This document shows positions 25,197 to 33,929 of a DNA stretch of 64,000 nt, in pieces (within the stretch, counting starts at the first letter, position 1; each line of letters begins with the position of its first letter). The position numbers and the translations under genes were made by a program. The DNA lies in contig NZ_CAMIAN010000001.1 in assembly GCF_946221155.1 (NCBI RefSeq), forward strand, positions 49,868 through 113,867, given 5' to 3'. The stretch is from an uncultured Corynebacterium sp. GTDB taxonomy: Bacteria; Actinomycetota; Actinomycetes; Mycobacteriales; Mycobacteriaceae. Under the pieces are notes generated by a model, which ran no database searches, was not told where the DNA came from, and was given only the letters and a program-made list of their open reading frames with translations.

Positions 25197-25790
25197 ATGG
25201 ATCGCACACGGATTTGTGAACTTCTGGACGAAGCGGAAGTCGAGTACGCCCTCCCCGAGGGGCCGTCCGGGAAAGACGGCAACGTCGTGGTCGTGCTGCC
25301 AGGCGAGAAGCGCCTGAAGACTAATTGCATCTTCATCCCGCAGGACGGAATGTTCCGAGTGGAAGCCTTTGTCTGCCGCGCAGTAGAAGAGGGACAGGAA
25401 GAGGTCTACAAGCTTCTACTGCACGCCAACCGCCGCAGCTTTGGAGTGCACTACACCCTGGACCGAAACAACGACATCTACCTGGTCGGTCAGTTCTCGG
25501 ACAACACCAGTAGCGAGGACATTCAGCGGATCCTGGGTCAGGTCCTGGAACGGGCGGATGCGGACTTCAACCGCATCCTGGAACGCGGCTTCGCTTCTTC
25601 CATCCGTCACGAGTGGGCATGGCGCCTGTCGCGCGGCGAGCCCACTATGAACCTCGCAGCCTTCGCCCACCTCAAGCCCTCCGAGAAGGAGGTCCAGCTG
25701 CTGGCGCCGCCACCGGGTTCCAAGTTGGCGTCCGAAGCAAAGAGCCCGAGCATCCCGGATCTAGAGGGCAACGACGGCACTCAGGAATAG
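25197..25790 (+). CDS. YbjN-domain protein
   Basis: A 197-residue protein of the YbjN family (structurally like type III secretion chaperones) that is found between mshA and gpmA in corynebacteria and mycobacteria. Its function is unknown. The core runs through residues 1-150; the C-terminal 40 residues look disordered. The start is ATG 25197: TAACTT at 25184-25189 lies 7 bases before it, so the transcript is probably leaderless. A TTG nine bases upstream lies inside that -10 box. Confidence 0.78.
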   Translation: MDRTRICELLDEAEVEYALPEGPSGKDGNVVVVLPGEKRLKTNCIFIPQDGMFRVEAFVCRAVEEGQEEVYKLLLHANRRSFGVHYTLDRNNDIYLVGQFSDNTSSEDIQRILGQVLERADADFNRILERGFASSIRHEWAWRLSRGEPTMNLAAFAHLKPSEKEVQLLAPPPGSKLASEAKSPSIPDLEGNDGTQE

Positions 25791-25847
25791 GTACAGTAGC
25801 GTCGAATCCAGGGGCACACGGACGCACAACATGGCAGAATTGAGAGT

Positions 25848-26612
25848 ATGAGCGAGCAAAACAACACCCACGGAAATCTAATTCTGCTGCGTCACGGCCA
25901 GAGTGAATGGAACGCCTCCAACCAGTTCACCGGCTGGGTAGACGTGCGACTAACTGACAAGGGTCGCGCGGAGGCAGTCCGCGGCGGCGAGATGATCAAG
26001 GAGGCTGGCCTGGAGCCGACCATCCTGTACACCTCCCTGCTGCGCCGCGCCATTACCACCGCCAACATCGCCCTGGACGCGGCGGACCGCCACTGGATCC
26101 CCGTCGTGCGCGACTGGCGCCTGAACGAGCGCCACTACGGTGCGCTGCAGGGCCTGAACAAGGCAGAGACCAAGGACAAGTACGGCGAAGAGCAGTTCAT
26201 GGCATGGCGCCGTTCCTACGACACCCCGCCGCCAGCCATCGACGCTGACAACGAGTACGCGCAGACCAATGACCCGCGCTACGCGGATCTGCCCGAGGTT
26301 CCGGCCACCGAGTGCCTGCTGGATGTCGTTAAGCGCTTCATCCCCTACTACGAGGAAGAGATCGAGCCGCGCGTGAAGAACGGCGAGACCGTCCTGGTTG
26401 CCGCACACGGCAACTCCCTACGCGCGCTGGTCAAGCACCTCGATCAGATCTCCGACGCTGACATTGCGGGTCTGAACATCCCGACCGGCATTCCGCTGGT
26501 CTACAACATCGACGCAGACGGCAAGGTTCTGAACCCTGGCGGCAACTACCTGGACCCGGAGGCAGCCGCCGCGGGTGCCGCAGCAGTCGCTGCACAGGGC
26601 CAGGCTAAGTAA
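25848..26612 (+). CDS. gpmA: 2,3-bisphosphoglycerate-dependent phosphoglycerate mutase
   Basis: Interconverts 3- and 2-phosphoglycerate in glycolysis. The 254 residues carry the phosphohistidine motif LLRHGQSEWN (H16) and the second catalytic histidine in VAAHGNSLRALVKH near 183. The C-terminus ends in an Ala/Gly-rich tail. CAGAAT (25835-25840) lies 7 bases before ATG 25848, indicating a leaderless start. senX3 follows after 35 bases. Confidence 0.95.
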   Translation: MSEQNNTHGNLILLRHGQSEWNASNQFTGWVDVRLTDKGRAEAVRGGEMIKEAGLEPTILYTSLLRRAITTANIALDAADRHWIPVVRDWRLNERHYGALQGLNKAETKDKYGEEQFMAWRRSYDTPPPAIDADNEYAQTNDPRYADLPEVPATECLLDVVKRFIPYYEEEIEPRVKNGETVLVAAHGNSLRALVKHLDQISDADIAGLNIPTGIPLVYNIDADGKVLNPGGNYLDPEAAAAGAAAVAAQGQAK

Positions 26613-26647
26613 GAGCCGGGCTAAATTTTGGCCTTGGGATTTTAGTC

Positions 26648-27907
26648 TTGGGATTTCTAACCTCAGGGGTTGCCCTCGGGCTGCTCTTTGGGCTGATCGT
26701 TGGTGTGTGCCTGGGCGCACTTGGCATGTGGGGATACCGCAAGCGGGTGAAGGCTCAGCGCAACACCCACACCCAAAGGGAGCTCGAGGGCAATCGCGTT
26801 TCCACGGTGGCACAAGTTCTGCACTTCGCCATCCAATCCTCGCCCGACGCGGTGGCGGTAGTAGACCGCAAACGCAACGTTGTGCTTTCCAACCCACGCG
26901 CCCACGAGCTGGGATTGGTGCACGAGAGGAACCTCAACGCCGAAGCATGGAAGATGGTGGAGCGAGTCTTCGCTGACCAGGAACCACGCGAACTGAACTT
27001 CCTACCCCCTCCGCGGCTCAGCAACCGTCCGGTCATTGCGGTGGCCGGGCAAGTTAAGCTGCTTTCCCTCGTGGATGACCGCTTTGCGGTGGTGTATGCC
27101 ACCGATGATTCCGAGACCGTGCGCATGGAATCCGCCCGCCGCGACTTTGTGGCCAACGTCTCGCATGAGCTCAAAACCCCGGTGGGGGCGATCTCGCTGC
27201 TGGTAGAGACACTCATGTCAGTCCGCGACGACGAAGAGGCCGTGGAGTACTTCGGCTCGAAACTGATCATCGAGGTGCGCCGTATGAACCAGATGATCAC
27301 CGAACTGATCAGCCTGTCGAAGCTGCAAGGCGCGGAATCGCTGCCGGACCTGGAGGTCTTGAGCATCGACAAGATCGTCGAAGACGCGATAGATCGCTGC
27401 CGCCTGGCGGCCGAAGCGCGCAACATCGACCTGGTGAAGGACGGTCGCTCCGGGGCGATGGTGAAGGGTGATAAGGGACTACTGGTCACCAGCGTGGCCA
27501 ACCTGCTGACCAACGCAATCAACTATTCGCCGGAAGGCTCGCATGTTTCCATTTCCCGCGAAGCACACGGCAATGCTGTGACCATTCGTGTGACGGACCG
27601 AGGCATCGGCATTTCCCAAGACGACCAGAAGCGCGTGTTCGAGAGGTTCTTCCGCGTGGACAAGGCGCGCTCGCGCGACACGGGCGGCACGGGCCTGGGA
27701 CTGGCCATCGTGAAGCACGTGATGGCCAACCACGGCGGCAGTGTTTCCCTGTGGTCCCGGCTGGGGACGGGCTCGACGTTTACTTTGGAGCTTCCGCGTT
27801 TTCAGGAGGGCAAGGCAAAGGAGCTGCCGAGCGGCGAGATTCCGGTTATTCCGGATGCGCGTCGCCTGGACGATGCGAAGAACACAGAAACAGAGGACGA
27901 AGAATGA
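26648..27907 (+). CDS. senX3: Sensor histidine kinase SenX3
   Basis: Membrane sensor kinase paired with RegX3, tied to phosphate limitation in mycobacteria. The 419 residues have a membrane segment at about 5-29, a PAS-like region at 52-150, the phosphoacceptor H173 in FVANVSHELKTPVG, and an HATPase domain with the N box (NLLTNAINYSPEG) and G boxes (DRGIGI, GTGLGLAI). There is only one clear membrane helix near the N-terminus, as in other SenX3 proteins with short loops. The start codon is TTG 26648; alternatives cannot be excluded. Confidence 0.9.
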   Translation: MGFLTSGVALGLLFGLIVGVCLGALGMWGYRKRVKAQRNTHTQRELEGNRVSTVAQVLHFAIQSSPDAVAVVDRKRNVVLSNPRAHELGLVHERNLNAEAWKMVERVFADQEPRELNFLPPPRLSNRPVIAVAGQVKLLSLVDDRFAVVYATDDSETVRMESARRDFVANVSHELKTPVGAISLLVETLMSVRDDEEAVEYFGSKLIIEVRRMNQMITELISLSKLQGAESLPDLEVLSIDKIVEDAIDRCRLAAEARNIDLVKDGRSGAMVKGDKGLLVTSVANLLTNAINYSPEGSHVSISREAHGNAVTIRVTDRGIGISQDDQKRVFERFFRVDKARSRDTGGTGLGLAIVKHVMANHGGSVSLWSRLGTGSTFTLELPRFQEGKAKELPSGEIPVIPDARRLDDAKNTETEDEE

Positions 27908-28050
27908 CCTCCGGGTTATCTTCAGGTAATCCCCCAGTGAACTGGGTGTCTTGAGGGTTGCTACTCCCTAAAGCCTGTGGGCACGTTACGATAGTTACGG
28001 ATAGTTTCTGTAGCTTTAAAAATTTTTCTTTGAAAGGTTATTGAGCAGCT

Positions 28051-28743
28051 GTGACGAGCGTTTTGATTGTCGAAGACGAGCAGTCTTTGGCGGAACCTCT
28101 GGCATTTTTGCTGAAAAAAGAAGGTTTCGAGGTCTTCATGGCCCCGGACGGTCCCACTGCGCTAGATACCTTCGCTGCGGAGGACATCGACATTATCCTG
28201 TTGGATCTGATGCTGCCCGGCATGTCCGGCACCGAGGTGTGCCGCCAGTTGCGCCAGACCTCCAGCGTGCCGGTGATTATGGTGACGGCCCGCGACAGCG
28301 AGATCGATAAGGTCGTGGGCCTCGAGCTCGGCGCCGACGACTATGTGACCAAGCCCTACTTTGCGCGCGAGCTGATCGCCCGCATCCGCGCGGTTCTGCG
28401 CCGTGGCGGGGAGGTGGAGGTCGAGACCCCCGCCGACGATGGCCTGGTGCTGCAAGAAGATCGCGTGATGATGGACGTGGAGCGCCACATCGTTACCGTC
28501 GACGGGCAGAAGGTCCCGATGCCGCTCAAGGAGTTCGACCTGCTCGAGTACCTCATGCGCAACAGCGGCCGCGTACTGACCCGTGGCCAGTTGATCGACC
28601 GCGTATGGGGTGCCGATTACGTCGGCGATACCAAGACCCTGGACGTGCATATCAAGCGCCTGCGCTCCAAGATCGAGCGCAACCCCTCCCGCCCAGAGAT
28701 TCTGGTGACCGTCCGCGGCCTGGGCTACAAGTTCGAGGCCTAA
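28051..28743 (+). CDS. regX3: Response regulator RegX3
   Basis: A 230-residue OmpR/PhoB-type regulator. The receiver domain has the acidic pair E8/D9, phosphoacceptor D52 in LLDLMLPG and the conserved lysine in VTKPYFAREL. The winged-helix DNA-binding domain occupies about 130-228 and ends RGLGYKFEA. It lies 143 bases after its kinase gene, a gap that contains a possible separate promoter near 27985. The start codon is GTG 28051 with AAAGG upstream. Confidence 0.93.
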   Translation: MTSVLIVEDEQSLAEPLAFLLKKEGFEVFMAPDGPTALDTFAAEDIDIILLDLMLPGMSGTEVCRQLRQTSSVPVIMVTARDSEIDKVVGLELGADDYVTKPYFARELIARIRAVLRRGGEVEVETPADDGLVLQEDRVMMDVERHIVTVDGQKVPMPLKEFDLLEYLMRNSGRVLTRGQLIDRVWGADYVGDTKTLDVHIKRLRSKIERNPSRPEILVTVRGLGYKFEA

Positions 28744-28750
28744 CCCCCGC

Positions 28751-29716
28751 TTAAAGCCCGCGCCTCCGCGCTTCGGCAGTTGCCGGGTGGATCGACAGTA
28801 ACGGATACCCACTGGGCGAAACCTGCGCCAGTTTTTCTCGCTCTTCGCAGTGAGCGGCCAGAACCTTGTAGGCCTCCTCGCCGATCAGCTCCGTCAGCTC
28901 TTCGCGCCCGGTCCGCCACAACGCCTCGTCACCCGCGTGGCAGTTCGGATCCGAGGAGCAGTACCAGTCAAAGTCCTCGCCGCCGTCGCCCCATCCGCGC
29001 CGGTTGTATTCGGTGACGGTCGTCCGCAGCATCTCCACCCCGTCGGGGCGGGTCTCCCAGTCCTCAAGTCGCCGTATCGGCACCTGCCAGCACACTTCGG
29101 GCTTCGCGGCGGTCAGCTCAACGTCGTTGCGTAGCGCCCATGCGTGCAGCGCGCAGCCGCGTCCTCCGGGGAAGCCTTCACGGTTGGCGAAAATGCATGC
29201 CCCGTTTGTGGTGACGGTCTTCAACGCAGGCTCCATCTCGCCCTCGTCGTTTTCTAGCTCGTCCCATTCCAGCCACGGCTCGATATTGTCGCCGTCTTTT
29301 TCTTGAGGACGCCCCTTCGCCTCCCATTCATCCATTTCCGCAGGACGGTTCTGCCAGTCTTCCGACGTAAGCTTTTCCGCAACATTCCGCAGGGTCGCGC
29401 GGTCGTCTTCGTCAGTGAGAAATGCACCGTGGGTGCAACAGCCGACGTCCGGATTCTCGGCGTCAATACCTAAACAAGCTTCCGTGCCGAACCGGCAACG
29501 GTACGTGGACAGCAACCACGTGAGGTCCACCTGGATGATGTGCTCGGAATCGGCAGGGTCGATGAATTCCAACCATTCACGAGGGTGATCGGCCGGCATT
29601 TCGTGACCCGCACGGATTGATAGGTCAGCGGGTGTGCCCTCCGGATAGCCGGTGGCTAGCTCGTTGTTTGAGGTGCCCGATTCGATCTCCGCAGACGTTT
29701 CATTCACGTGTTCCAC
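28751..29716 (-). CDS. Conserved cysteine-cluster protein
   Basis: A 321-residue soluble protein with a cysteine pattern similar to YkgJ/DUF3109-type metal-binding proteins: CRFGTEACLG near 73-82, GCCTHGAF near 92-99, GACIF near 172 and GCALH near 186. The N-terminal 50 residues are acidic and look disordered. A zinc or iron-sulfur site is possible; the role is unknown. GTG 29716 lies 7 bases from a -10-like TAATGC on the minus strand. It converges with regX3 at only 7 bases distance. Confidence 0.65.
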   Translation of the reverse strand: MEHVNETSAEIESGTSNNELATGYPEGTPADLSIRAGHEMPADHPREWLEFIDPADSEHIIQVDLTWLLSTYRCRFGTEACLGIDAENPDVGCCTHGAFLTDEDDRATLRNVAEKLTSEDWQNRPAEMDEWEAKGRPQEKDGDNIEPWLEWDELENDEGEMEPALKTVTTNGACIFANREGFPGGRGCALHAWALRNDVELTAAKPEVCWQVPIRRLEDWETRPDGVEMLRTTVTEYNRRGWGDGGEDFDWYCSSDPNCHAGDEALWRTGREELTELIGEEAYKVLAAHCEEREKLAQVSPSGYPLLSIHPATAEARRRGL

Positions 29717-29723
29717 CGTAGAC

Positions 29724-29733
29724 GCATTAGGCT
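29724..29733. promoter_or_regulatory. Overlapping divergent -10 boxes (cysteine-cluster gene / ppx)
   Basis: GCATTAGGCT reads TAATGC on the minus strand and TAGGCT on the plus strand, sharing TA at 29728-29729. Each box lies exactly 7 bases from a GTG start (29716 and 29741). The whole divergent intergenic space is 24 bases. It repeats the architecture at 17251-17260. Confidence 0.55.
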
Positions 29734-29740
29734 GGGGTGC

Positions 29741-30676
29741 GTGCGATTAGGTGTGCTTGACGTAGGAAGCAATACGGTTCATCTGGTGGTCGTCGATGCA
29801 CAGCGCGGCGGACCGCCGACTCCAATGAGCAATTGGAAGACCCCCATGCGCTTGGTGGAATACCTGGACAAGAAGGGTGCCATCAACGGAAAGGGGCAGG
29901 AGAAGCTGCTCAACGGGGTGGCTCTTGCCAAGGAGATGTCTGAGCAGTTCCGCTGCGAAGCCATGCTGCCCTTCGCCACTTCCGCGATCCGCTCGGCCGA
30001 AAATTCCGAGAAGGTGCTGGACAAAGTAGAGAAAGAAACCGGCGTGCGCTTGCGGATTCTATCGGGGGAGGAGGAAGCGCGGCTGACATTCCTTGCGGTA
30101 CGGCGCTGGTATGGCTGGTCGGCCGGGCGCATTTGTGATCTGGATATCGGCGGCGGTTCGCTGGAGATGTCTATCGGTACCGATGAGGATCCGGACGTCG
30201 CCTGTAGCGTGAACCTGGGTGCGGGGCGCTTGACCCGCGAATGGTTCGACACTGACCCGCCGTCGCGGAAGAGAGTGAAAGAGCTGGGGGAGTTCATCGA
30301 CGAAGAGCTGAACGATCCGGTGGAGAAGCTGCTGGATTCCGGTGATATTGACCTGGCTGTGGGAACCTCCAAGACCTTTAGGATGTTGGCGCGCTTGACC
30401 GGCGCGGCGCCATCCTCTGCTGGTCCGCGGGTAAAGCGCACCTTGACCCAGGCTGGCCTGCGCCAGTTGATTGCCTTCATTTCCCGCATGACTGCCGCCG
30501 ACCGAGCGGAGCTGGAGGGTGTGAGTGCGGAGCGTTCGCACCAGGTTGTCGCCGGCGCACTGGTTGCCGAGGCGGCGATGCGAAAGCTGGATATTGAGGT
30601 CTTGCACATGTGCCCGTGGGCGTTGCGTGAGGGCGTGATCTTCCGTCAACTCGACCACAATCCGAATCTGACGTAA
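29741..30676 (+). CDS. ppx: Ppx/GppA family exopolyphosphatase
   Basis: A 311-residue member of the Ppx/GppA family, which removes terminal phosphate from polyphosphate or acts on pppGpp. The actin-like fold motifs GVLDVGSNTVHLVVVD near the N-terminus and DLDIGGGSLEMSIG near 135-148 are intact. The short length matches the corynebacterial Ppx2 type without a C-terminal HD domain. GTG 29741 is preferred over the longer frame from 29708, because the family begins at this point and TAGGCT lies 7 bases upstream. Closeness to senX3-regX3 fits phosphate physiology. Confidence 0.87.
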   Translation: MRLGVLDVGSNTVHLVVVDAQRGGPPTPMSNWKTPMRLVEYLDKKGAINGKGQEKLLNGVALAKEMSEQFRCEAMLPFATSAIRSAENSEKVLDKVEKETGVRLRILSGEEEARLTFLAVRRWYGWSAGRICDLDIGGGSLEMSIGTDEDPDVACSVNLGAGRLTREWFDTDPPSRKRVKELGEFIDEELNDPVEKLLDSGDIDLAVGTSKTFRMLARLTGAAPSSAGPRVKRTLTQAGLRQLIAFISRMTAADRAELEGVSAERSHQVVAGALVAEAAMRKLDIEVLHMCPWALREGVIFRQLDHNPNLT

Positions 30677-30801
30677 GTATCGCCAGTTGCTTCCGCCTTT
30701 ATGTAGGTGAGTAAAGTATTGTGTTTGAAGGCATATGTTTAAAGTGACGCTTGAGGGCAGATGAGACTGTGCTGCAAGTGATCAAATGATGGGAACATTG
30801 G

Positions 30802-31995
30802 ATGAGTGAGAAGCTGACAGTCGCCGAACTTCTCGCCCGTAACGGGCGCGAATCGAGTTCTGCGGACACTAGCCGGCGTCGACGCCGTCACCGCAACTTG
30901 GAACAGGGTGGCGTGTCCGTTGCCGAGCTGACGGGTTCCATTCCAGTAGTCCAGACCGAGGACGATGCTGCTGCGGATAAGGGCGCGGCCAAGGTTGCGG
31001 ATAAGGTTGCTCCGAAGGATGCCGCTAAGGACACTGTTGACACTGCTGTGGCGCCACAGCCTGAAAGGCAGGACAAGAAGTCCGAGCAGGATCAGCGTTC
31101 CGTAAGCCGTACTCCGGAGCGTCCGGAGGAAAAGACCGGCCAGCTTTCTGCCACCAAGGGCACCAAGGACGTCAAGGGCGCTAGGGACGTCACAGGTGCT
31201 GAACCTGAAAAACCAACCTTCGGTGAGGTTGCTCGCGGCAAGGTAGCCGAAAAGCCAGCGCCCCAAGAGAAATCTGATCTCAAGAAGAAGGCTGAGCCGG
31301 AAGCCAAGAAGGCCGAGGCAGAGAAAACCGTAAAGCCCACGGTTCAGGCGGCAGACAAGACTCCAGAAAAGGCTCCAAAGAAGGCCGCAGCGGCAACCAA
31401 GCAAGTTAAGCCGATCAAGCCCGCCGAATCCAGCAAGGCTGGCGAGGCTGATAAGTCTGCCGAGACGGTCAACACCGGCAAGACTGCTGAGGCTGGCAAG
31501 TCTGGCAAGGCCGGGGTCGCTGCCGCCGCAGTAGCAGGTGGCGCCGGTGCCGCCGGAGTAGCTGGGGCTGCTAAGTCGGCTGAGGCGGACACCACTGAGA
31601 AGGTGGGCGTCAAGACCAAAACGAAGCAGCCCAAGGCAGCAACTAAATCGGAGTCGCAGATCACCAGCGACGAGCACGCACAGTTTGCGCAGCTTGAGGA
31701 AACCCTCGAAGACGGCGAAGTCGTTGAGTACGAAGACGACACGATCTCCTGGCCCATGATGCTGCTGCAGGCGATCCTGGCGATCGCCGTGGGCGTGGGT
31801 GTGTTCTTCGGCTTCAGTCTGGTGTGGGCTAAGGCTCCAGCAATCCTGGCGCTGGTGCTCGCAATTGCAGTGACGCTGCTGCTAGTCGGTCTGGTGCACG
31901 CGCTGCTGCGCCACCGCGACAAGCTGCTGATGATTCTCGCAGCCATCGTTGGTCTGGTATTGACGTTCGGGCCGCGACTGGTGCAGGGGCTGTAA
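30802..31995 (+). CDS. Lys/Ala-rich membrane protein with conserved N-terminal motif
   Basis: A 397-residue protein. The N-terminal 50 residues, LTVAELLARNG then an Arg-rich run and GGVSVAELTGSIPVV, form a conserved actinobacterial motif. Residues 60-290 are low-complexity Lys/Ala/Glu, probably disordered. The C-terminal 85 residues hold three membrane helices (about 314-338, 342-363 and 372-392). Its place between ppx and proC is conserved in corynebacteria. Function unknown; the charged linker could contact cytosolic partners or nucleic acid. Confidence 0.75.
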   Translation: MSEKLTVAELLARNGRESSSADTSRRRRRHRNLEQGGVSVAELTGSIPVVQTEDDAAADKGAAKVADKVAPKDAAKDTVDTAVAPQPERQDKKSEQDQRSVSRTPERPEEKTGQLSATKGTKDVKGARDVTGAEPEKPTFGEVARGKVAEKPAPQEKSDLKKKAEPEAKKAEAEKTVKPTVQAADKTPEKAPKKAAAATKQVKPIKPAESSKAGEADKSAETVNTGKTAEAGKSGKAGVAAAAVAGGAGAAGVAGAAKSAEADTTEKVGVKTKTKQPKAATKSESQITSDEHAQFAQLEETLEDGEVVEYEDDTISWPMMLLQAILAIAVGVGVFFGFSLVWAKAPAILALVLAIAVTLLLVGLVHALLRHRDKLLMILAAIVGLVLTFGPRLVQGL

Positions 31996-32014
31996 ACAAC
32001 TCCTGTGCACGAGA

Positions 32015-32052
32015 GGGGCGCTGGTGGGGGAACCAGCGCCCCTTAGGGTTTT
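32015..32052 (+). terminator. Terminator after the Lys/Ala-rich protein gene
   Basis: A perfect 11-base stem, GGGGCGCTGGT (32015-32025) with ACCAGCGCCCC (32032-32042), is followed by TTAGGGTTTT. The T run is interrupted, so efficiency is uncertain. Confidence 0.7.
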
Positions 32053-32128
32053 CGGGGAGGCCAACGAAAAAAGGGGGACCAGAAGGGTGGGGTAGCAGGA
32101 AGTCGCCAATCCTGGCACGCTGGTCTGT

Positions 32129-32995
32129 ATGACTCAAATTGGAATTATTGGCGGAGGAAATATCGGCGAAGCTCTGCTCGCCGGAATCGTTGCGGACAGT
32201 GAAAGCAGCTCCGATGCAAAGAAGATCATCGTCGCGGACCCGTCGCAGGAGCGACTGGACGAGTTAAAGGATAAGTATGGGATGGTCACCGCCCATGAGG
32301 GGCGCGAGGCCGCTGAAGGCACCGACATCCTTTTCATCTGCGTTAAGCCGAACATCGTCCCTATCGTGCTGGACGAGGTGGCCGAGGTGCTGGATAGCAA
32401 CTCCCAGGACACGATTGTGGTGTCCCTGGCGGCGGGCGTGACCATCAACACCATGGAGTCCGCGCTGCCCGCGGGTACCACCGTTGTACGCACCATGCCG
32501 AACACCCCGATGTTGGTTGGTAAGGGCGCGATCGGCATCGCCGGTGGCCGCTTTGCCGAGGAGGATCAGCTGAAGACGGTGCGGGACATTATGTCCAAGG
32601 TTGGCGAGGCTGTCATCGTGAAGGAAAAGGAGCTGGACGCCGTCACTGCGGTTTCCGGTTCTGGTCCGGCGTATATCTTCCTGGTGGTGGAAGCCATGAT
32701 TGAGTCTGCCGTGCAGCTGGGTCTGGCTCGCCCACTGGCGGAGCAGCTGGCCATCGCCAACGTGCAAGGCGCGGCCACCATGATGTCCCGCAACCTTTCA
32801 GAAGGCGGGGATACGCCGTCCATTCTGCGCACCAAGGTCACCAGCCCTGGCGGTACCACTGCGGCCGCTCTGCGCGAACTAGAGGAGTCTGGCATCCGTG
32901 GAGCATTCTTCCGTGCCATGGAGGCTTGTAAGGAGCGTTCTGAGGAGCTGGGTGCTCCGAAGTCGAGTGTGAACTCAACCAACGGCGACGACTAA
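32129..32995 (+). CDS. proC: Pyrroline-5-carboxylate reductase
   Basis: Last step of proline synthesis, reducing 1-pyrroline-5-carboxylate with NAD(P)H. The 288 residues begin with the dinucleotide motif IGIIGGGNIGEALLAG and contain the C-terminal family signature near 228-256 (RTKVTSPGGTTAAALRELEESG). ATG 32129 has no ribosome-binding site. A weak CACGCT lies 7 bases upstream, compatible with a leaderless start. Confidence 0.95.
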   Translation: MTQIGIIGGGNIGEALLAGIVADSESSSDAKKIIVADPSQERLDELKDKYGMVTAHEGREAAEGTDILFICVKPNIVPIVLDEVAEVLDSNSQDTIVVSLAAGVTINTMESALPAGTTVVRTMPNTPMLVGKGAIGIAGGRFAEEDQLKTVRDIMSKVGEAVIVKEKELDAVTAVSGSGPAYIFLVVEAMIESAVQLGLARPLAEQLAIANVQGAATMMSRNLSEGGDTPSILRTKVTSPGGTTAAALRELEESGIRGAFFRAMEACKERSEELGAPKSSVNSTNGDD

Positions 32996-33104
32996 GCCAT
33001 ATTTGGATTGTGCGGCCCTGTCCGCCCCGCCCAAATGGGGTTAATTTCTTCCCCTCTCCGAGCGACCTCAGAGATCTTTTTAGACACAACGGTTTAACAC
33101 AAAT

Positions 33105-33143
33105 CACGCCTGTTCAATCCGGTCACGCTCGGTAACAGGCGTG
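33105..33143 (+). other. Hairpin, possible proC terminator
   Basis: CACGCCTGTT (33105-33114) pairs perfectly with AACAGGCGTG (33134-33143) around a 19-base loop. No T run follows, so it may be a processed 3' end or a protein site instead of an intrinsic terminator. Confidence 0.5.
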
Positions 33144-33233
33144 GGCTTGTGGTACCTCGAGTTGCGTAGGCCACAAGGAGCAATCTGCTCTCAATGGTCA
33201 CCCTTGTTGCACATTATTCACATATTTCACGTT

Positions 33234-33239
33234 ATGATG
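33234..33239 (+). promoter_or_regulatory. -10 box for the excisionase-type gene
   Basis: TATGAT is a near-consensus -10 in an A/T-rich tract. TTGCAC lies about 20 bases upstream, slightly too far for an ideal -35. The leader would be about 75 bases and include the hairpin CTGCAGG/CCTGCAG at 33266-33287. Confidence 0.5.
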
Positions 33240-33317
33240 GTTCGCGAGCGATCACGTGTGAAGTCCTGCAGGAGGGGAAGCCTGCAGCGCATGAGAGCGC
33301 AAAGAAAGTGATGATCT

Positions 33318-33518
33318 ATGGCTAACACCGAAAATGGAACATTTCTGACCGTCGCAGAGGTCGCCGATCTCATGCGCGTGTCGAAGATGACTGTTTACCG
33401 TCTCATCCACTCGGAGGAGCTGCCCGCCGTACAGGTCGGCCGCAACTTCCGCGTTCGTGGATCCGCTGTTGAGGCGTACCTCGGAGCTTCCGAGTACAAC
33501 CCCGGCCAGACCGGCTAA
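33318..33518 (+). CDS. Excisionase-type helix-turn-helix DNA-binding protein
   Basis: A 66-residue protein made of one MerR/excisionase-type winged helix-turn-helix: FLTVAEVADLMRVSKMTVYRLIHSEELPAV, then a basic wing VGRNFRVRGSAVEAYL. It corresponds in position and size to mycobacterial Rv0500A, next to proC and the bS22 gene. It is not linked to a phage here. It is probably a chromosomal regulator; targets unknown. Confidence 0.88.
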   Translation: MANTENGTFLTVAEVADLMRVSKMTVYRLIHSEELPAVQVGRNFRVRGSAVEAYLGASEYNPGQTG

Positions 33519-33535
33519 TCAGCGAGACGCAACAG

Positions 33536-33594
33536 TCCCCCATTTTCGGAGCCAGGTGGCCTAAGCCGCCCGCCCGGTGATGGGGGATTTTTGT
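33536..33594 (+). terminator. Terminator after the excisionase-type gene
   Basis: TCCCCCAT (33536-33543) pairs with ATGGGGGA (33580-33587) and is followed by TTTTTG. The loop region contains further GC-rich pairing (GGTGGCC/GCCGCCC). Confidence 0.7.
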
Positions 33595-33803
33595 TTCTCC
33601 AGGGTGCTGGGGGCTAAACTGTGGAACATTCGTGTCTACGGATGTGAAGCAACTCTTGCGCGGCAGCCTTTTGCGGCAGCCCCTGGTAGCAGGCAGAGTA
33701 CATCCGAGGACACATCTTCTCTACCGCCGTATAAGGTCCGGCGGTGGGGGAGCAGACCTTTAACTTGAAGAGATAACTAACCGAGAGAAACGAGGCTTAC
33801 CCC

Positions 33804-33905
33804 ATGGGTTCTGTCATCAAGAAGCGCCGCAAGCGCATGTCCAAGAAGAAGCACCGCAAGATGCTGCGCCGGACCCGCGTTCAGCGTAGGAAGCTCGGTA
33901 AGTAG
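33804..33905 (+). CDS. Small ribosomal protein bS22
   Basis: A 33-residue, extremely basic protein, MGSVIKKRRKRMSKKKHRKM followed by LRRTRVQRRKLGK. It belongs to the AURKAIP1/COX24-type family and matches mycobacterial Rv0500B, shown to be the 30S protein bS22. The position after the excisionase-type gene and proC is conserved. ATG 33804 is preceded by GAGAAACGAGG. A strong terminator follows within 25 bases. Confidence 0.92.
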   Translation: MGSVIKKRRKRMSKKKHRKMLRRTRVQRRKLGK

Positions 33906-33929
33906 CCTTCCGCTGCCGCATATAGAAAG

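Larger units (their letters stand above)
32996..33317. other. Intergenic region between proC and the excisionase-type gene
   Basis: This 322-base gap has no gene. It contains a 10-base-stem hairpin without a T run (33105-33143), a strong -10 TATGAT near 33234 in an A/T-rich tract and a small hairpin in the presumed leader (33266-33287). Confidence 0.65.

Noticed and set aside
30739..31677. 312-codon Leu/Gly/Arg-rich frame on the minus strand
   Set aside because: Mirror of the Lys/Ala-rich protein gene, whose conserved N-terminal motif and C-terminal helices support the plus strand.
33577..33768. 63-codon frame between the excisionase-type and bS22 genes
   Set aside because: It begins inside a terminator stem, has no ribosome-binding site and has no recognisable protein features.
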